DNA of 64,000 bases from Mixophyes australis (GCA_036250195.1 JAVHZZ010000008.1:1029001-1093000); one strand, 5' to 3'; shown: positions 46,133 through 57,560, numbered from the stretch's first letter. Numbers and translations are program-made. The notes: generated from the sequence alone by a model not told the origin.

Positions 46133-46927
46133 TTTGACTACATATTGTTTTATCCCCCCCACTTCCAAACTGAGGACACACAGACAGGCAGCAGATACAA
46201 CAGACCCTAATGATCAGACACCTGAACATCTCATGCTGACGTGGATCATGGGCTCTGTAGAGGATGGCTGATTGCTCCAAGGCTCATCAATGCCAACATT
46301 CATGCTGTGCTCAGTGTCTCACCGTCCGCCTCCTGCACCTCTACTAAACGAGTGAATGACCTCTATAAGTTTTGTGATCCTGCCTCTGACCATTGAAGTA
46401 ACTTATACAGAGTGATCGAGAAATCGCCATCCCAGGTGCCAGAGAGTCAGCGAGTCCCAAAATCATATACGTGGATGACGTTCACTGTCACACTGGGATG
46501 AAGATGTTCTGGAGATTTTTACCAAAATTCAAAATCAGAGAAATGAAATTTGGAGGTTGGAAATCAGAGAGTTTTGCAGTGTTTGGGCGCTGTTATATCC
46601 AACCAGATACATGTAGGAACAATTGTTCTTTTACCTGTAATAAAGTACAATAAAGCACCAGGTGACATTACAGCATATCGAGGATATGATGCCCCTTGTG
46701 CCAGGTTCTGCCTTCTCTTCTAATCTCTACAGCACTGAACCGGATAACTAGCACCAGGCACCGCATTGTACAGTGGTTTCCTATAAGCTGCCTCAATCCA
46801 GTTACCAGCTCCTGCTCCGGTACATGTGCAGGTTAGGTAGGAGGAGAACTGGCCTTGTGGGTCTATTTCATCTAACTATAAACTAAAGATTTTTCCTTCA
46901 TGCTGCCACAAAACAGACACAAGAAAG
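46133..46927. other. Non-coding stretch, nothing recognised
   Basis: Single-copy DNA with no assignable gene or element. It ends where a single minisatellite unit begins just before the LTR element. Confidence 0.4.
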
Positions 46928-46981
46928 GCACCAAAATAGGAATGTTCCCAGTGCTGTGGAAATTGTAGGACACTGACACGT
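46928..46981. repeat. Single minisatellite unit left of the LTR element
   Basis: GGAATGTTCCCAGTGCTGTG, then AATTGTAGGACACTGACACG is one unit of the 48-bp array found to the right of the element (51612-52950). It is separated from the array by the 4.6 kb insertion and ends with the target duplication CACGT. Confidence 0.88.
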
Positions 46982-47753
46982 TGTTACGGTTCTGATGCCT
47001 TAGTCAGTATTTGCACAGGCTTACCTAGGGCGCGGAGTCTAACGGCCTTCCGATCTTCACCAAGAACCACCGCAAGGTAGGGTGGACTTTGCTGCCGAAG
47101 AACCGCAGGTCGCGGCCCCCAGGTTAACCTACTGACGTAAGGGAGAAGGCTCTAAGTGATGGGTAGTCAAACAGGCAATATGACAAAGTGATGCAAATAC
47201 AGGCACTAACCGTGAAATCCAGGGTTTGGAAGTCTGGAGCAGTCACCGGTAGATGCACAGAGTTGGTTGAGTGCGTAGCAGAAGATGGGTCCAGAGGAGT
47301 AGAGACACAGCCGGGTCGGTACACAGGAGGTATCAGGTATACGGTGCCAGAGGGAAATCCAGAAAGTAGTCGATAACACAGCCGGGTCGGTACACGGGAT
47401 GGTCAGTCCAATTCACGGTGCCAGGGGTAAAGCCAAAGAATAGTCAGGTCACAGCCAGGTTGGTACACAGGAGTAGAAGGAAAATGGGAGTACACAGGGA
47501 GCAGGATCACAGGAGTCAGGTACACAGGGAAAGGAAGCCAGGAACAGGAAACACATTGCTCTGACACAGGCAGCGTGTCAGAGCAGAGTAGATATAGAGA
47601 TTTGAATTCCCCGCCCAGGAGTCACATGACTAGATGCAGGGAGAACCCGGAAGTGCGGGGCGCCATCGGGAGAAGCGCTGAACATCAGAGTGGATACAGC
47701 TGCCAGACAACGCTGACAGCGCAACGGAGCGGTGACAAGGTAAGTTCATAACA
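46982..47753 (-). repeat. 3' LTR of the chromodomain element, 772 bp
   Basis: On the minus strand it starts TGTTATGAACTTACC and ends CCGTAACA. Inside are about 2.5 tandem copies of a segment with GTGTACCGACCCGGCTGTG (+ strand about 47290-47480). It is preceded (coding strand) by the polypurine tract. Only the first 90 bp or so of the LTR is present at the other end. Confidence 0.92.
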
Positions 47754-47766
47754 GTACCCCGCCCCT

Positions 47767-48051
47767 TCAGGGGCGGCCTCCGGACAACCTATAAGGCTTT
47801 TGAGGGAACTTGGTATGGAACTTCAACAGACTTGGAGCATGAAGATCTCGTGCAGGATTCCAAGAACACTCTTCAGGACTGTAGCCTTTCCAATCAACCA
47901 GGAACTGCAAGGAACCTCTGGAAATCCGAGAATCTAGAATCTCCTTAACCTCAAATTCCTGATCTAGCACAGAAATGGCAGCAGGAGGTTTTTTTTGAAG
48001 AGAAAAATTTGTTAATAACAAGTGGCTTGAGAAGGGAAATGTGGAACACAT
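47767..48051 (-). pseudogene. Chromodomain at the C-terminus of Pol (frameshifted)
   Basis: The frame holds FEVKEILDSRISRGSLQFLV, then DWKGYSPEECSWNPARDL, a canonical chromodomain with its aromatic and WxP features. It is the integrase tail, which in chromoviruses directs insertion by binding modified histones. It is separated from the integrase frame by a one-base shift at a run of eight T (plus strand 47989-47996). The polypurine tract and LTR follow directly. Confidence 0.9.
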
Positions 48052-48826
48052 TGGGAATCCTCAAGGTAGGAGGTAACTTTAATCTAAAGGCCACCGGATT
48101 AACGACCTCTATGATCTTGAAGGGGCCAATAAATCGGGGAGCGAATTTCCTAGAGGGAACCAGCAAGCGAAGATTCTTCGTAGACAACCATACTTTGTCA
48201 CCAGGAGCAAGTAATGGAGATGGTCTTCTTCTTTTGTCAAATGCTCTTTTACTGATGGCAGAGGTGTGAAGCAATTTGCGTTTAATAAGATCCCACCAAG
48301 CCGAGAAGTCCGATAGAAGGGAATCAACTGCAGAAACTCCAGAAGTGGGTAGATCCTTGAAGGGTGGAACTTTAGGATGAAATCCCTGAAGAGCAAAAAA
48401 GGGAGAAGTGGAGGTGGAATCATGCGAATTATTATTGTGAGCGAATTCTGCCCAAGGTAATAAATCGACCCAATCATCATGTTTAGCTGAAATGAAACAT
48501 CTGAGAAATTTCTCCAATTCTTGATTCGTCCTTTCAGTGAGACCATTACTTTGAGGATGATATGCAGAAGAGAAATTCAACTCAATTCCACAGAGACGAG
48601 AAAAAGCCCTCCAAAATCTTGCCACGAACTGAGTTCCCCGATCAGAAACAATAACATCTGGACAGCCATGTAGGCGGAAAATTTCTTTGATGAAGAGTTG
48701 AGCCAGAACAGGAGCAGAAGGGAGACCTTTTAATGCCACAAAATGAGCGGCCCGGGAAAGGCGATCAGTGACCACCCATACTACTGAGAAACCTCTGGAG
48801 GAGGGTAAATCTGTGATAAAATCCAT
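47951..48826 (-). pseudogene. Integrase core of the chromodomain element
   Basis: Frame of 291 codons. It starts MDFITDLPSSRG (first catalytic Asp region), has VSDRGTQFVARFW (second Asp), AYHPQSNGLTERTNQELEKF (Glu) and the C-terminal GDKVWLSTKNL, RFIGPFKI and VFHISLLKP modules. It belongs in frame with the RNase H/zinc-finger part upstream and is cut off from it by one TGA codon at 48845-48847. The reading frame then breaks before the chromodomain. Confidence 0.92.
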
Positions 48827-48844
48827 GGAAAGATGACTCCAAGG

Positions 48845-49951
48845 TCAATCTGGAATTGGTAGAGGTTGCAGCAGACCGTATGGAGCTTGACGAGGGACTT
48901 TGTTCTGAGCACAAGTGGAACATGCCGTCACAAACTGTCGAACGTCTGAGTGGATAGACGGCCACCAATAACCACGGGAAATAAATTTCAAAGTTTTCTT
49001 TATACCGGCATGACCAGAAAAACGGGAGGCATGAGCCCATTTAAGGAGTTTTGATTGGAGATGTGGAGAAACCAAAGTCTTCCCGTGAGGAATAATAAAG
49101 TGAGTGGGAGTAGTAGCCAGAATACATTCTGGATCTAGGATGGGTCTAGAACCCTCTTCTTCTGTATCCATGGAGTCGAAGGAACGAGAGAGAGCGTCAG
49201 CCTTCTTGTTCTTGGACCCTGGTCTGAAGGTAATGATCATATCGAAGCGGGAGAAAAATAGGGACCATATGGCCTGATGAGGATTGAGGCAAGATGCAGT
49301 TTGTAAATACAGCAAGTTTTTGTGATCTGTAAAAATAGTAACAGGAAATCTGGCTCCTTCCAAATGGTGTCTCCAAGCTTCCAAGGCCAATTTGATAGCG
49401 AGGAGTTCTCTATCTCCAATGCCATAGTTTTTTTCGGTAGCCCAAAAATTGCGAGAAAAGAAGCCACAGGGAGAAAATTTTCCAGTAGAATTCTTCTGAG
49501 ACAAGATAGCTCCCACTCCAGTAGAGGATGCATCTACCTCAAGGAAAAAAGGGAAGGAAGGATCTGGTTTCTGAAGGATAGGAGCCGAGATGAAGGCTTC
49601 TTTAAGGTACTTGAAGGCTTCCACGGCCTCCAGTGGCCAAGTTTTAGTGTTGGCGGACTTCTTGGTCAAGGAGGTAATGGGTGCAATCACGGAAGAAAAC
49701 CCTTTGATAAAGTGGCGGTAATAATTTGAAAATCCAACGAAACGCTGGATGGCCTTGAGCCCTACTAGTTGGGGCCAATCAGAAATTGCCTTTAACTTCT
49801 CGGGGTCCATACATAATCCGGAGCCACAAACCACATGACCAAGAAAAGGAAGATGCGTTTTTTCAAAGACACACTTGTCCAAATTACAATATAGATGATG
49901 TGAGCGAAGGCGTTGAAGAACTAAGGAGACATGATGGCGATGAGTAACCAT
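48845..49951 (-). pseudogene. RT C-terminus, RNase H and integrase zinc finger
   Basis: Frame of 368 codons following the RT palm. It has the RT thumb/connection (FLGHVV, FVGFSNYYRHFIKGFS), RNase H (FLEVDASSTGVGAILSQ, TDHKNLLYL, KADALSRSF) and the HHCC-type integrase zinc finger (HASRFSGHAG ... CSTCAQNK). It terminates at an in-frame TGA between PIPD and PWSHLSMDF, where family members normally continue, so this looks like a nonsense mutation. It is joined to the preceding frame by a shift at the A-run 49960-49966. Confidence 0.92.
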
Positions 49952-51110
49952 ATCGGGAGAAAAAAATCAGTATATCATCCAGATAAATCACAACAAATCG
50001 ATACAGGAAGTCTTGAAAAATCTCATTAATGAAATTTTGGAAAACAGCAGGGGCATTACAAAGTCCAAATGGCATAACTAGGTATTCGAAATGCCCATTG
50101 TGCGTATTGAACGCTGTTTTCCATTCATCCCCCTGTTTGATACGGATTAGGTTGTAGGCCCCTTTCAAATCAAGTTTAGAAAATATAGAAGCTCCTTTGA
50201 CCCTATCTAAGAGTTCAGAGATCAATGGCAAGGGGTACCTGTTCTTCTTAGTCATGGCATTGAGACCACGATAGTCTATACAAGGACGCAGTCCGCCGTC
50301 CTTCTTTTTTACGAAAAAGAAACCGGCTCCTGCTGGTGACGAGGATTTCCGGATAAAACCTCTGTTCAAATTCTCCTTGATATATAGGGACATAGCATCT
50401 GATTCGGGTAAAGATAATGGAAATACACGTCCTCTGGGTGGTATCTTGTCCGGCAACAATTCAATGGCGCAATCCCAAGGTCTGTGTGGGGGTAACTTGG
50501 AAGCCTCCTTTTCACAAAAGACGTCAGAAAATGAATGATATTGAGGAGGAATACTGGAGGATGTGGGAGGACCGGCCATAGCGGGCCTATGAATCCTGGG
50601 AAGACATCTGGAATGACATCCTGGACCCCATGCAAGAACTTCAGGCCTCTGCCAATCTAGAGTGGGGGAGTGAAGTCTGAGCCAAGGTAGGCCTAGAATC
50701 ACAGGGTTGATGGCCTCTGGGATGACTAAAAAGGAGATTTCCTCAGTGTGTAAGGCTCTGATGCGTAGAGAAAGGTTGACAGTCCTTTTCTTAATGGATC
50801 CTCCAATAATACGGCTGCCGTCTATAGCTGTGATAGCGACAGGTGGATCCAATGGTTGCATGGGTAACGACAACCTCTCTACGATGTCAGCTCGTCGAAA
50901 ATTCCCTGCTGCTCCGGAGTCAATAAGTGCTGGAAAAGACAGTTGTTTATCAATATATCGCAGAAGGACTTGGATAGAAAAACTAGAATCCACAGGAGAG
51001 GGAATAGACCTACCTAACTTAGCCTCTCCAACGTCAGTTTGGTCCGGTCGTTTCCCGGACGCCTCCCACACTGGCTCAAAACATGACCGGGTTCCCCGCA
51101 ATAGAGGCAC
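49884..51110 (-). pseudogene. Protease and reverse transcriptase palm
   Basis: Frame of about 383 meaningful codons. Retropepsin active site [11 protein letters not shown] (Asp at about residue 64) and its C-terminal VILGLPWL, then RT with [29 protein letters not shown] (first catalytic Asp), [18 protein letters not shown] and YLDD at about residues 376-379. All three catalytic Asp positions are intact. Just after the palm the frame is lost at seven A (plus strand 49960-49966). It overlaps the end of gag in a different frame, so gag and pol are joined either by programmed frameshifting or by another lesion. Confidence 0.92.
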
Positions 51111-51607
51111 AAACGGTTCTTGAATCGCCTCTCTCTTTCCTCCTGGGATAAACGTGCCCTTCCCAACTGCATAGGCTCTTCCTCAGAAGTAATTGGACTC
51201 TGAAATCGAGGTGCCAAGCGGAATGTGGATCGACGGGAACTTTCTCTCTCTTGAGTGCGTTCACGGAACCGGATATCAATCTGGTTACAGAGAGAAATCA
51301 ATTCGTCCAGAGTAGTGGGTAACTCTCGGGCCGCTAACTCGTCCTTAATACGATCTGACAAGCCTTGCCAAAACGTGGCCACCAATGCTTCATTGTTCCA
51401 ACGTAGCTCAGCCGCCATAGTGCGAAATGGGAGAGCGTACTGGCCCAAAGTAAGGGTACCTTGGCGTAGACGGAGGAGTCCTGAAGCAGCACTGGAGACC
51501 CGTCCGGGTTCATCAAAGATGCGTCGGGAGAAGCGCTGAACAGCAGAGCGGATACAGCTGCCAGACAACGCTGACAGCGCAGCGGAGCGGGGACAAGGTA
51601 AGTTCAT
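51014..51607 (-). pseudogene. Truncated gag fused to the start of the 5' LTR
   Basis: 197 codons. The first 28 or so residues are translated from LTR sequence: the ATG is in TGTTATGAAC at the element end. After the junction near 51522 comes authentic gag capsid sequence (LRLRQGTLTLGQYALPFR, FWQGLSDRIKDELAARELP). The zinc knuckle C-X2-C-X4-H-X4-C is at residues 167-180. The N-terminal part of Gag, leader and primer-binding site are deleted. Similar LTR sequence at 47668-47753 places the breakpoint near CGGGAGAAGCGCTGAAC. Confidence 0.88.
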
Positions 51608-51611
51608 AACA

Positions 51612-52955
51612 CACGTGAAGCGTTAATGTTCCTGTGTTATGGGAATTGTGGGATACTGACATGGGAAGGGTGAATGTTCCCATTTTGTGGGAATTGTAGG
51701 ACACTGTCATGGGAAGGGTTAATGTTCCTGTGTTATGGGAATTGTAGGACACTGGCACGTGAAGGGTTAATGTTCCCGTGTTATGGAAACTGTGGGATAC
51801 TGGCATGGTAGGGGTGAATGTTCCCATGTTGTGGGAACTGTGGGATACTGGCACGTGAAACGTTAATGTTCCTGTGTTATGGGAATTGTGGGATACTGGC
51901 ATGGTAGGGGTGAATGTTCCCTTGTTGTGGGAACTGTGGGATACTGGCACGGGAAGGGTTAATGTTCCCAGTGCTGTGAGAATTGTAGGACACTGGCACG
52001 TGAAGCGTTAATGTTCCTGTGTTATGGGAGTTGTGGGATACTGGCATGGGAAGGGTGAATGTTCCCGTCTAATGGGAATTGTGGGATACTGGCATGGGAA
52101 GGGTGAATGTTCCCAGTGCTGTGGGAATTGTAGGACACTGGCATGGGAAGCGTTAATGTTCCCGTGTTATGGGAATTGTGGGATACTGGCATTGGAAGGG
52201 TGAATGTTCCCGTGTTGTGGGAATTGTAGGACACTGGCATGGGAAGGGTGAATGTTCCAGTGTTATGGGAATTGTAGGACACTGGCACATGAAGGGTTAA
52301 TGTTCCCATGTTGTGGGAACTGTGGGATACCGGCATGGGAAGGGTTAATGTTTCCAGTGCTGTGGGAATTGTAGGACACTGGCATGGGAAGGGTGAATGT
52401 TCCCGTGTTATGGGAATTGTAGGACACTGGCACGGGAAGGGTGAATGCTCCCAGTGTTGTGGGAATTGTAGGATACTGGCATGGGAAGGGTGAATGTTCC
52501 CGATGCTGTGGGAATTGTAGGACACTGGCATGGGAAGCGTTAATGTTCCCGTGTTATGGGAGTTGTGGGATACTGGCATGGGAAGGGTGAATGTTCCCGT
52601 GTTGTGGGAATTGTAGGACACTGGCATGGGAAGGGTGAATGTTCCCATGTTGTGGGAATTGTAGGACACTGGCATGGGAAGGGTGAATGTTCCCGTGTTA
52701 TGGGAATTGTAGGATACTGGCATGGGAAGGGTGAATGTTCCCATGTTGTGGGAATTGTAGGACACTGGCACGGGAAGGGTGAATGCTCCCGGTGTTGTGG
52801 GAATTGTAGGATACTGGCATGGGAAGGGTGAATGTTCCCGGTGCTGTGGGAATTGTAGGACACTGGCATGGGAAGGGTTAATATTCCCAGTGCTGTGGGA
52901 ATTGTAGGACACTGGCATGGGAAGGGTGAATGCTCCCAGTGTGTTCTGCATTGGA
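51612..52955. repeat. 48-bp minisatellite, about 28 copies
   Basis: Unit GAATGTTCCCGTGTTGTGGG plus AATTGTAGGACACTGGCATG and GGAAGGGT. Left units carry CACGTGAAGCGTTAATGTTCC, right units CATGGGAAGGGTGAATG. The unit is 48 bp, so long open frames (309 codons minus strand) are artefacts. The LTR element at 46982-51611 is inserted near its left end. Confidence 0.95.
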
Positions 52956-53164
52956 AGGGTAGTGAGATAATGGCAGGGGAGTGGAGGAGTCCGGGTTGGG
53001 GGCAGCTATGACCTTTAAGGCTCAGTGATGCGAGGGAGAAATGGTCTGGATCAGTCTGCCAGTGATTTGCAATGCAAATTAATCTGTGTCTCTCTGAGGC
53101 CCCTGTTCTGTGAGCTGACAGAAATCCCCCCAGTGCAGAGAGAAGTAGGTCAGCGTTCCCTGAG

Positions 53165-53219
<55 letters not shown>

Positions 53220-54569
53220 GCGGAGTGCGATACCTGCCATCGTGTCTGTGGCTGTATGACACAATCAGGCTGCCTGTCCCCTCTCAGAATGACATCACCT
53301 GGAACAGAAGAGACTATTTCTTATTAAATCCATTTTATCTAGAGCAACGTGGTACAGCATGGTGTGGTGGATGCCACATATTCATATTATTGTTATCACG
53401 ATGCTCGCTGTCTACTTGCCCCAAATAATCAATAATAATCAACATAATCTGTCAGTTGTTTCTTCTGCACCATTCTGCTCTATATTTGTAAATTCACATT
53501 TCCCTGAATTTATGGTCTATGAATAGATTTGGGAGGGGGGGGGGCGGTCAGTTCATCCTCTGTGCCCTGGTCTCGGGGTAGGACTGAGAACAGTTACGGC
53601 CAAACCGCGCTGGTGAAAAAAAGCAGCCAATGGTGAATGTTTAGCAGAACAGTTTGGAACATTTGTTTCATCTCTACTTCTGTCCCTCCATTATTTTTAC
53701 GGACAAAGTGGTGGGTACAATCCTAGGAGTACAAATGATTAAACTGAACATAAAGCCATTTCTATGATGTCCTCTGAATACTCTTCTCGCACCTACAGTG
53801 ATTAGTTTATAGATAATTACAGGACTAACAGTTACTTGTTCATATTCCCACACGGGTGCCTGTGGAGCTTGCAATCTAGTTTCTGCTGCCTGGGACATAG
53901 GGAAATACTGTGATGTGTCTGAGATTACAAGGAGCTGGGACACAAACTGAGGTCTCCAGTAACATCTCCAGTCCTGTTATTATGTCAGCATATTCCCTAT
54001 CATATATATAGACCAGACTCTACAGAATAGGATACGCCTTTAACCCTTCCAGAGAGCCAGTATTAGATGAATTCAGAGTGACAGGTAAATTAGAGAGGGG
54101 TCCAAATCCATATGGATTAATCTCACTCGTTCCTCCTGGCAGCACAGAATCTCATACCAGCCACAAGCCGGGATCTGAGGGGGAGAACGAGGGTCCTGGA
54201 GGAGTCAATCCCTCTGCGACTCTGAAATATGAAATCATATGAACAGTGTTTGTCAGGCTGCGATTTCCATAGTAACAGAGAATATTTTCTTTCAATCTTT
54301 GGGTTCTCGTGACTCTCTCCCGAGTATTACTGGTGGCCCCAGAGGACCCTCAACAGATGTCGCATATTCCACTTGTATGATCACATGTAGGATAATTATT
54401 ACTTAACACCATTTTCACTCCTGAAAAACATTTTTGCATTAGCTCAGAGCTGGCGCTCTCATTCTCTGAAGATCTGAAAAGGTTGTAAAGTGGCAGCAGG
54501 GTGGGCTCTGATGTAATATTTAACTTTAACTTGCAACAAAACAGTAAAACTTCACGTGTATATATATAT
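52956..54569. other. Non-coding stretch with one TA microsatellite
   Basis: No gene recognised. (TA)n occupies about 53168-53214 and a G-run about 53535-53545. A short (TA)n at 54558-54569 is the target site of the second LTR element. Confidence 0.5.
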
Positions 54570-55048
54570 TGTGGCAAGAGCCCACTACTGCTGAAGCACA
54601 CGCAAACAACTTCTTCCTTTTTATGTAGTTTTATTGTCAGGATGGTAAATGTTTTGACACAGTACAGATTTCACAGCAATACTTGGAGACCCTAAACGCT
54701 AGCTAGACATAGCTCAGCTCTCTCAAGACCAGCCAGCTTCCCCAGCGTTGGTCTCAGTGCACAAATGATACAAACAAGCTTTTATACGTGATACTCCTCC
54801 CCCAGCCTTAGCTTGATGGACAGGTGACACACTCTTCTCTTTAAAAGGAAACGCCCATCCCTGGCTCTGTTTGCACTAGCAGACACACCCTGTCTGTTTG
54901 CTGAGAGGATTTCAAATCATGTAAGTTTAACCAAACTTAAACTATTGCTTTTCATACATGTCTTTACATTCAATCTAGGTGCATTACTGCACAAATGTTT
55001 TACTCTACTTCCCTGCATCTTGCCAGCTAAATGCCTCCTTTTGTTACA
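54570..55048 (-). repeat. 3' LTR of the SCAN-type element, 479 bp
   Basis: On the minus strand it starts TGTAACAAAAGGAGGC and ends GGGCTCTTGCCACA. It matches 57906-58396 nearly throughout, with small indels. The polypurine tract AGGGGGAGGGATA directly precedes it. Confidence 0.93.
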
Positions 55049-56170
55049 TATCCCTCCCCCTAGCGTCTCCAAGTAGGGGGACGCGGACTTTGCGAGGAGC
55101 GCATATTTTCGTGACAACGCATCTGCATTTTTGTGTAGAATCCCAGGTCTATGTTCTACTGAGAACATGAAAGGTTGTAGTGCCAAGAACCAGCGGGTTA
55201 AATTGGCATTTACCTCCCGGTTGTTCTGCATCCATCTCAATGGTGCATGGTCTGTTATTAAGGTGAACTCTCTGCCTAGGAGATAATAGCGCAGAGCTTC
55301 TGTAGCCCATTTTATGGCGAGACATTCTTTCTCCACAATGGCATATTTTTGTTCCCTTGGAAGCAACTTACGGCTTAGGTACAGGACAGGATTTTCTACT
55401 CCATTCTTCTCCTGTGACAGGACTGCACCTAAGCCAACACCAGAAGCATCAGTTTGGAGGAAGAACCTCCGGGTAAAATCCGGTGCTTGTAGAACTGGGG
55501 AGGAACAAAGAGCTAACCGAAGATCAGACCAGGCGGTTTCTGCAGAATCAGACCAGGTTAATCTATCAGGACAACATTTTTTTAACATGTCCGTAAGTAG
55601 AGCAGCTCTAGTGGCGAAGTGGCTTACAAACCGCCTGTAGTAACCTACTAAGCCTAAAAAGGTTCTTAACTGCGACTTTTTTTCTGGTCTTGCCCGATTT
55701 TTGACTGCCTCCACTTTGTCTAGCTGGGGTTTTACACGCCCTCGACCAACAACGTACCCCAAATATTTGGCTTCTCTCATGGCTATGGCACATTTCTCTG
55801 GGTTAGCTGTTAATCCTGCTGACCTTAATGAAGCGAAGACCGCCTCAACTTTGGCTAAGTGTGATCCCCAGTCTGGGGTATAAATCACTATATCGTCCAG
55901 GTAAGCGGCTGCATAAGCTGTGTGAGGTCGTAGCAATTTATTTATGGCCATTTGGAAGGTGGCAGGTGCCCCATGCAACCCAAAGGGTAGGACTTTATAT
56001 TGATAGAGACCATCAGGGGTGAAAAATGCAGTCTTTGGCTTGGCCGTGGAAGTCAGGGGAACTTGCCAATACCCCTTTGTTAGATAAAGGGTTGTCAAAT
56101 AATTGCTACCAGCAAGATTTTCCACTAGTTCATCCACACGTGACATCAGATAGGCATCAAACTGCGACAT
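54917..56170 (-). pseudogene. Reverse transcriptase and RNase H (defective)
   Basis: Frame of 417 codons lacking the RT N-terminus. It starts inside the palm (FDAYLMSRVDELVENL), with LPFGLHGAPATFQ and AAAYLDDIVIY (YLDD at residues 90-93). Motif A reads TTLYLTKGYW: the first catalytic Asp (LDLTKGYW in relatives) is Tyr, from GAT to TAT. RNase H follows (FLQTDASGVGLGAVLSQ, TDHAPLRWM, NADALSR). Only about 15 codons after NADALSR the frame reaches the polypurine tract (ETLGGG) and then runs into the LTR; the last 45 or so codons are LTR-derived. So no integrase can lie downstream. Confidence 0.9.
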
Positions 56171-56510
56171 TACCGACCAATGCTAGTTTGGACTGTCCAT
56201 GTTTCCCCGCAGGTGGATGCTTTTGTGGAACTCCTGCTGTGACTCCCACGATGTCATTCCGGTTTGGCGGTTCCCAAAGATCGATGTCCAGATGTTGTGG
56301 ATTCTTAGGCGGTTCCTTTAAGACCGGGCTGCCGACCGTTGCCGGCATGTCCGGCCGGATCTGCTCACTGAGGACATCATTAAACAGTGGTAAGTCTCGC
56401 CCCAAAATGAGTGGATATGGGAGTTTAGGTGCTATGGCAGTTACCACCATAACAGTTTTGTCTGAGTGTGACTGGTAGTATTGTTCTTTCATACTCCTCT
56501 GTCGTGCCAT
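56157..56510 (-). pseudogene. Protease C-terminus and downstream linker
   Basis: This frame continues the protease after a frameshift: PKLPYPLILGRDLPLF matches the conserved C-terminal ILGRD of retropepsins of this group. A proline-rich linker follows, and the sequence stops at the deletion junction near 56165, where RT sequence begins in another frame. The integrase expected in Gmr1-type elements and the RT N-terminus are missing. Confidence 0.78.
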
Positions 56511-57090
56511 GTACGCAAAGAACCTTCACCTTGGGCAACCGAGAAGTTATGGTTTCGGGTAAGGCAGGGCTGGAAACCAATGAGAGTTCACTCCCCGAGT
56601 CAACCAAGACCAGAACAAGGTTTTGGTTGATTAGCACAGTCACCCGAAACAAACAAGAAGTTCCTGATGTGGGACTCATGGTAAAACAGCTTGGAAATGC
56701 AGGCCCAATATGTGCCACGGAACAGTCCATGGGTTCCTGTAGTTTAGGACACTCTGCCTTAAAGTGGCCTGGCTCACCACATTCAAAACACTTCAGATTA
56801 AATAGCTTTGCACCTGGCCCTCTGTCCGTAGCAGTTTTGCCATTGGGCCCTGTAGCAAGGATTGTCAAACCTGGCTTTTGGCGTGGCAGCGGCTTTGGCA
56901 CAAATGCAGGTTCTTTAGTCATTTGCTGTAGCGCACAAAACCTTTCTACCACGGTGGCAAGCTCTTCATATGTTTGTGGGTCTGATTGCAGAACCCACCT
57001 TTGCAAATCGCGGTTCAGCCCCCGGATGCAGTGATCTATCGCCAGAACTTCAATAATCCGAGAAGGCGAATTCTCCTCAGGCTGCAGCCA
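56425..57090 (-). pseudogene. SCAN-like capsid half, zinc knuckle and protease start
   Basis: Open from about 57090. KKWLQPEENSPSRIIEVLAI followed by LNRDLQRWVLQSDP and EELATVVERF has the WLxPE, leucine and LxxWV spacing of the SCAN domain of vertebrate zinc-finger proteins, which is thought to derive from the capsid of Gmr1-like elements. Then comes a zinc knuckle C-X2-C-X4-H-X4-C (CFECGEPGHFKAEC) and a protease active site LVLVDSGSELSLVS. The start codon of this piece is not real: it is the continuation of the gag N-terminal frame after an indel near 57115. Confidence 0.85.
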
Positions 57091-57095
57091 TTTCT

Positions 57096-57560
57096 TTAAA
57101 ATTTTAGAAAGCTCACCACTTGCACTCTGACCGGTTTTTCTTTATCATAGCGCCATTCATAATAGCGCTGGGCTCTGCTTGGCCCGGAAACTCCAATGCG
57201 AGCCAATATCTCAGACTTTAGACACAGATAATCAGAGGCCCGTTCCTCATCTAGATCCATATAAGCTCGCTGAGCTTCACCAGTCAGATATGGCGCCAGT
57301 CTCTCAGCCCAATCTTTAGGAGGCCATTTTGCCCTTTTTGCAAGTCTCTCAAAGGACACCAGATATTCTATGTCATCACCTGGCGACATTTTCTGGAGAA
57401 CAGGACCAGGTGGTTCATTTCTGTCATGTCTCACCTGGCTTAACTCTTCTCTTAAGAGCCTTGTGTTTTCCACCTGTGCCTCGGCGACTTGTAGCATCTG
57501 AGCTTGCTGCTGTTGCTGCGCAGCGGCCACATTCATGAGGGTTTTCAGTACTTCCTCCAT
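57096..57560 (-). pseudogene. Gag N-terminal part of the SCAN-type element
   Basis: The authentic start is taken as MEEVLKTLMN at 57560. The longer open frame up to 57677 reads 39 codons of leader and MITE sequence. It contains a glutamine-rich coiled coil (AAAQQQQQAQMLQVAEAQ), then the capsid N-lobe (DDIEYLVSFERLAKRAKWP, WAERLAPYLTGEAQRAY). It loses frame after YEWRYDKEKPVRVQ, just before the SCAN-like segment. Confidence 0.85.

Larger units (their letters stand above)
46982..51611 (-). mobile_element. Ty3/gypsy chromodomain retrotransposon (sushi-like), 4.63 kb
   Basis: Minus-strand element flanked by a perfect 5-bp duplication CACGT (46977-46981, 51612-51616). In coding direction: about 90 bp of the 5' LTR fused to mid-gag (deletion), gag with zinc knuckle, protease, reverse transcriptase, RNase H, integrase, chromodomain, polypurine tract (GAAGGGGCGGGG, just above 47753) and complete 3' LTR. 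Domain order and the C-terminal chromodomain identify a chromovirus. In vertebrates these are the sushi-ichi type, from which domesticated genes such as PEG10 and RTL1 derive. The coding region carries a few single-base lesions but is otherwise well preserved, so the insertion looks fairly recent. Confidence 0.95.

Noticed and set aside
52022..52951. 309-codon minus-strand frame
   Set aside because: 48-bp minisatellite period divisible by three; no domain.
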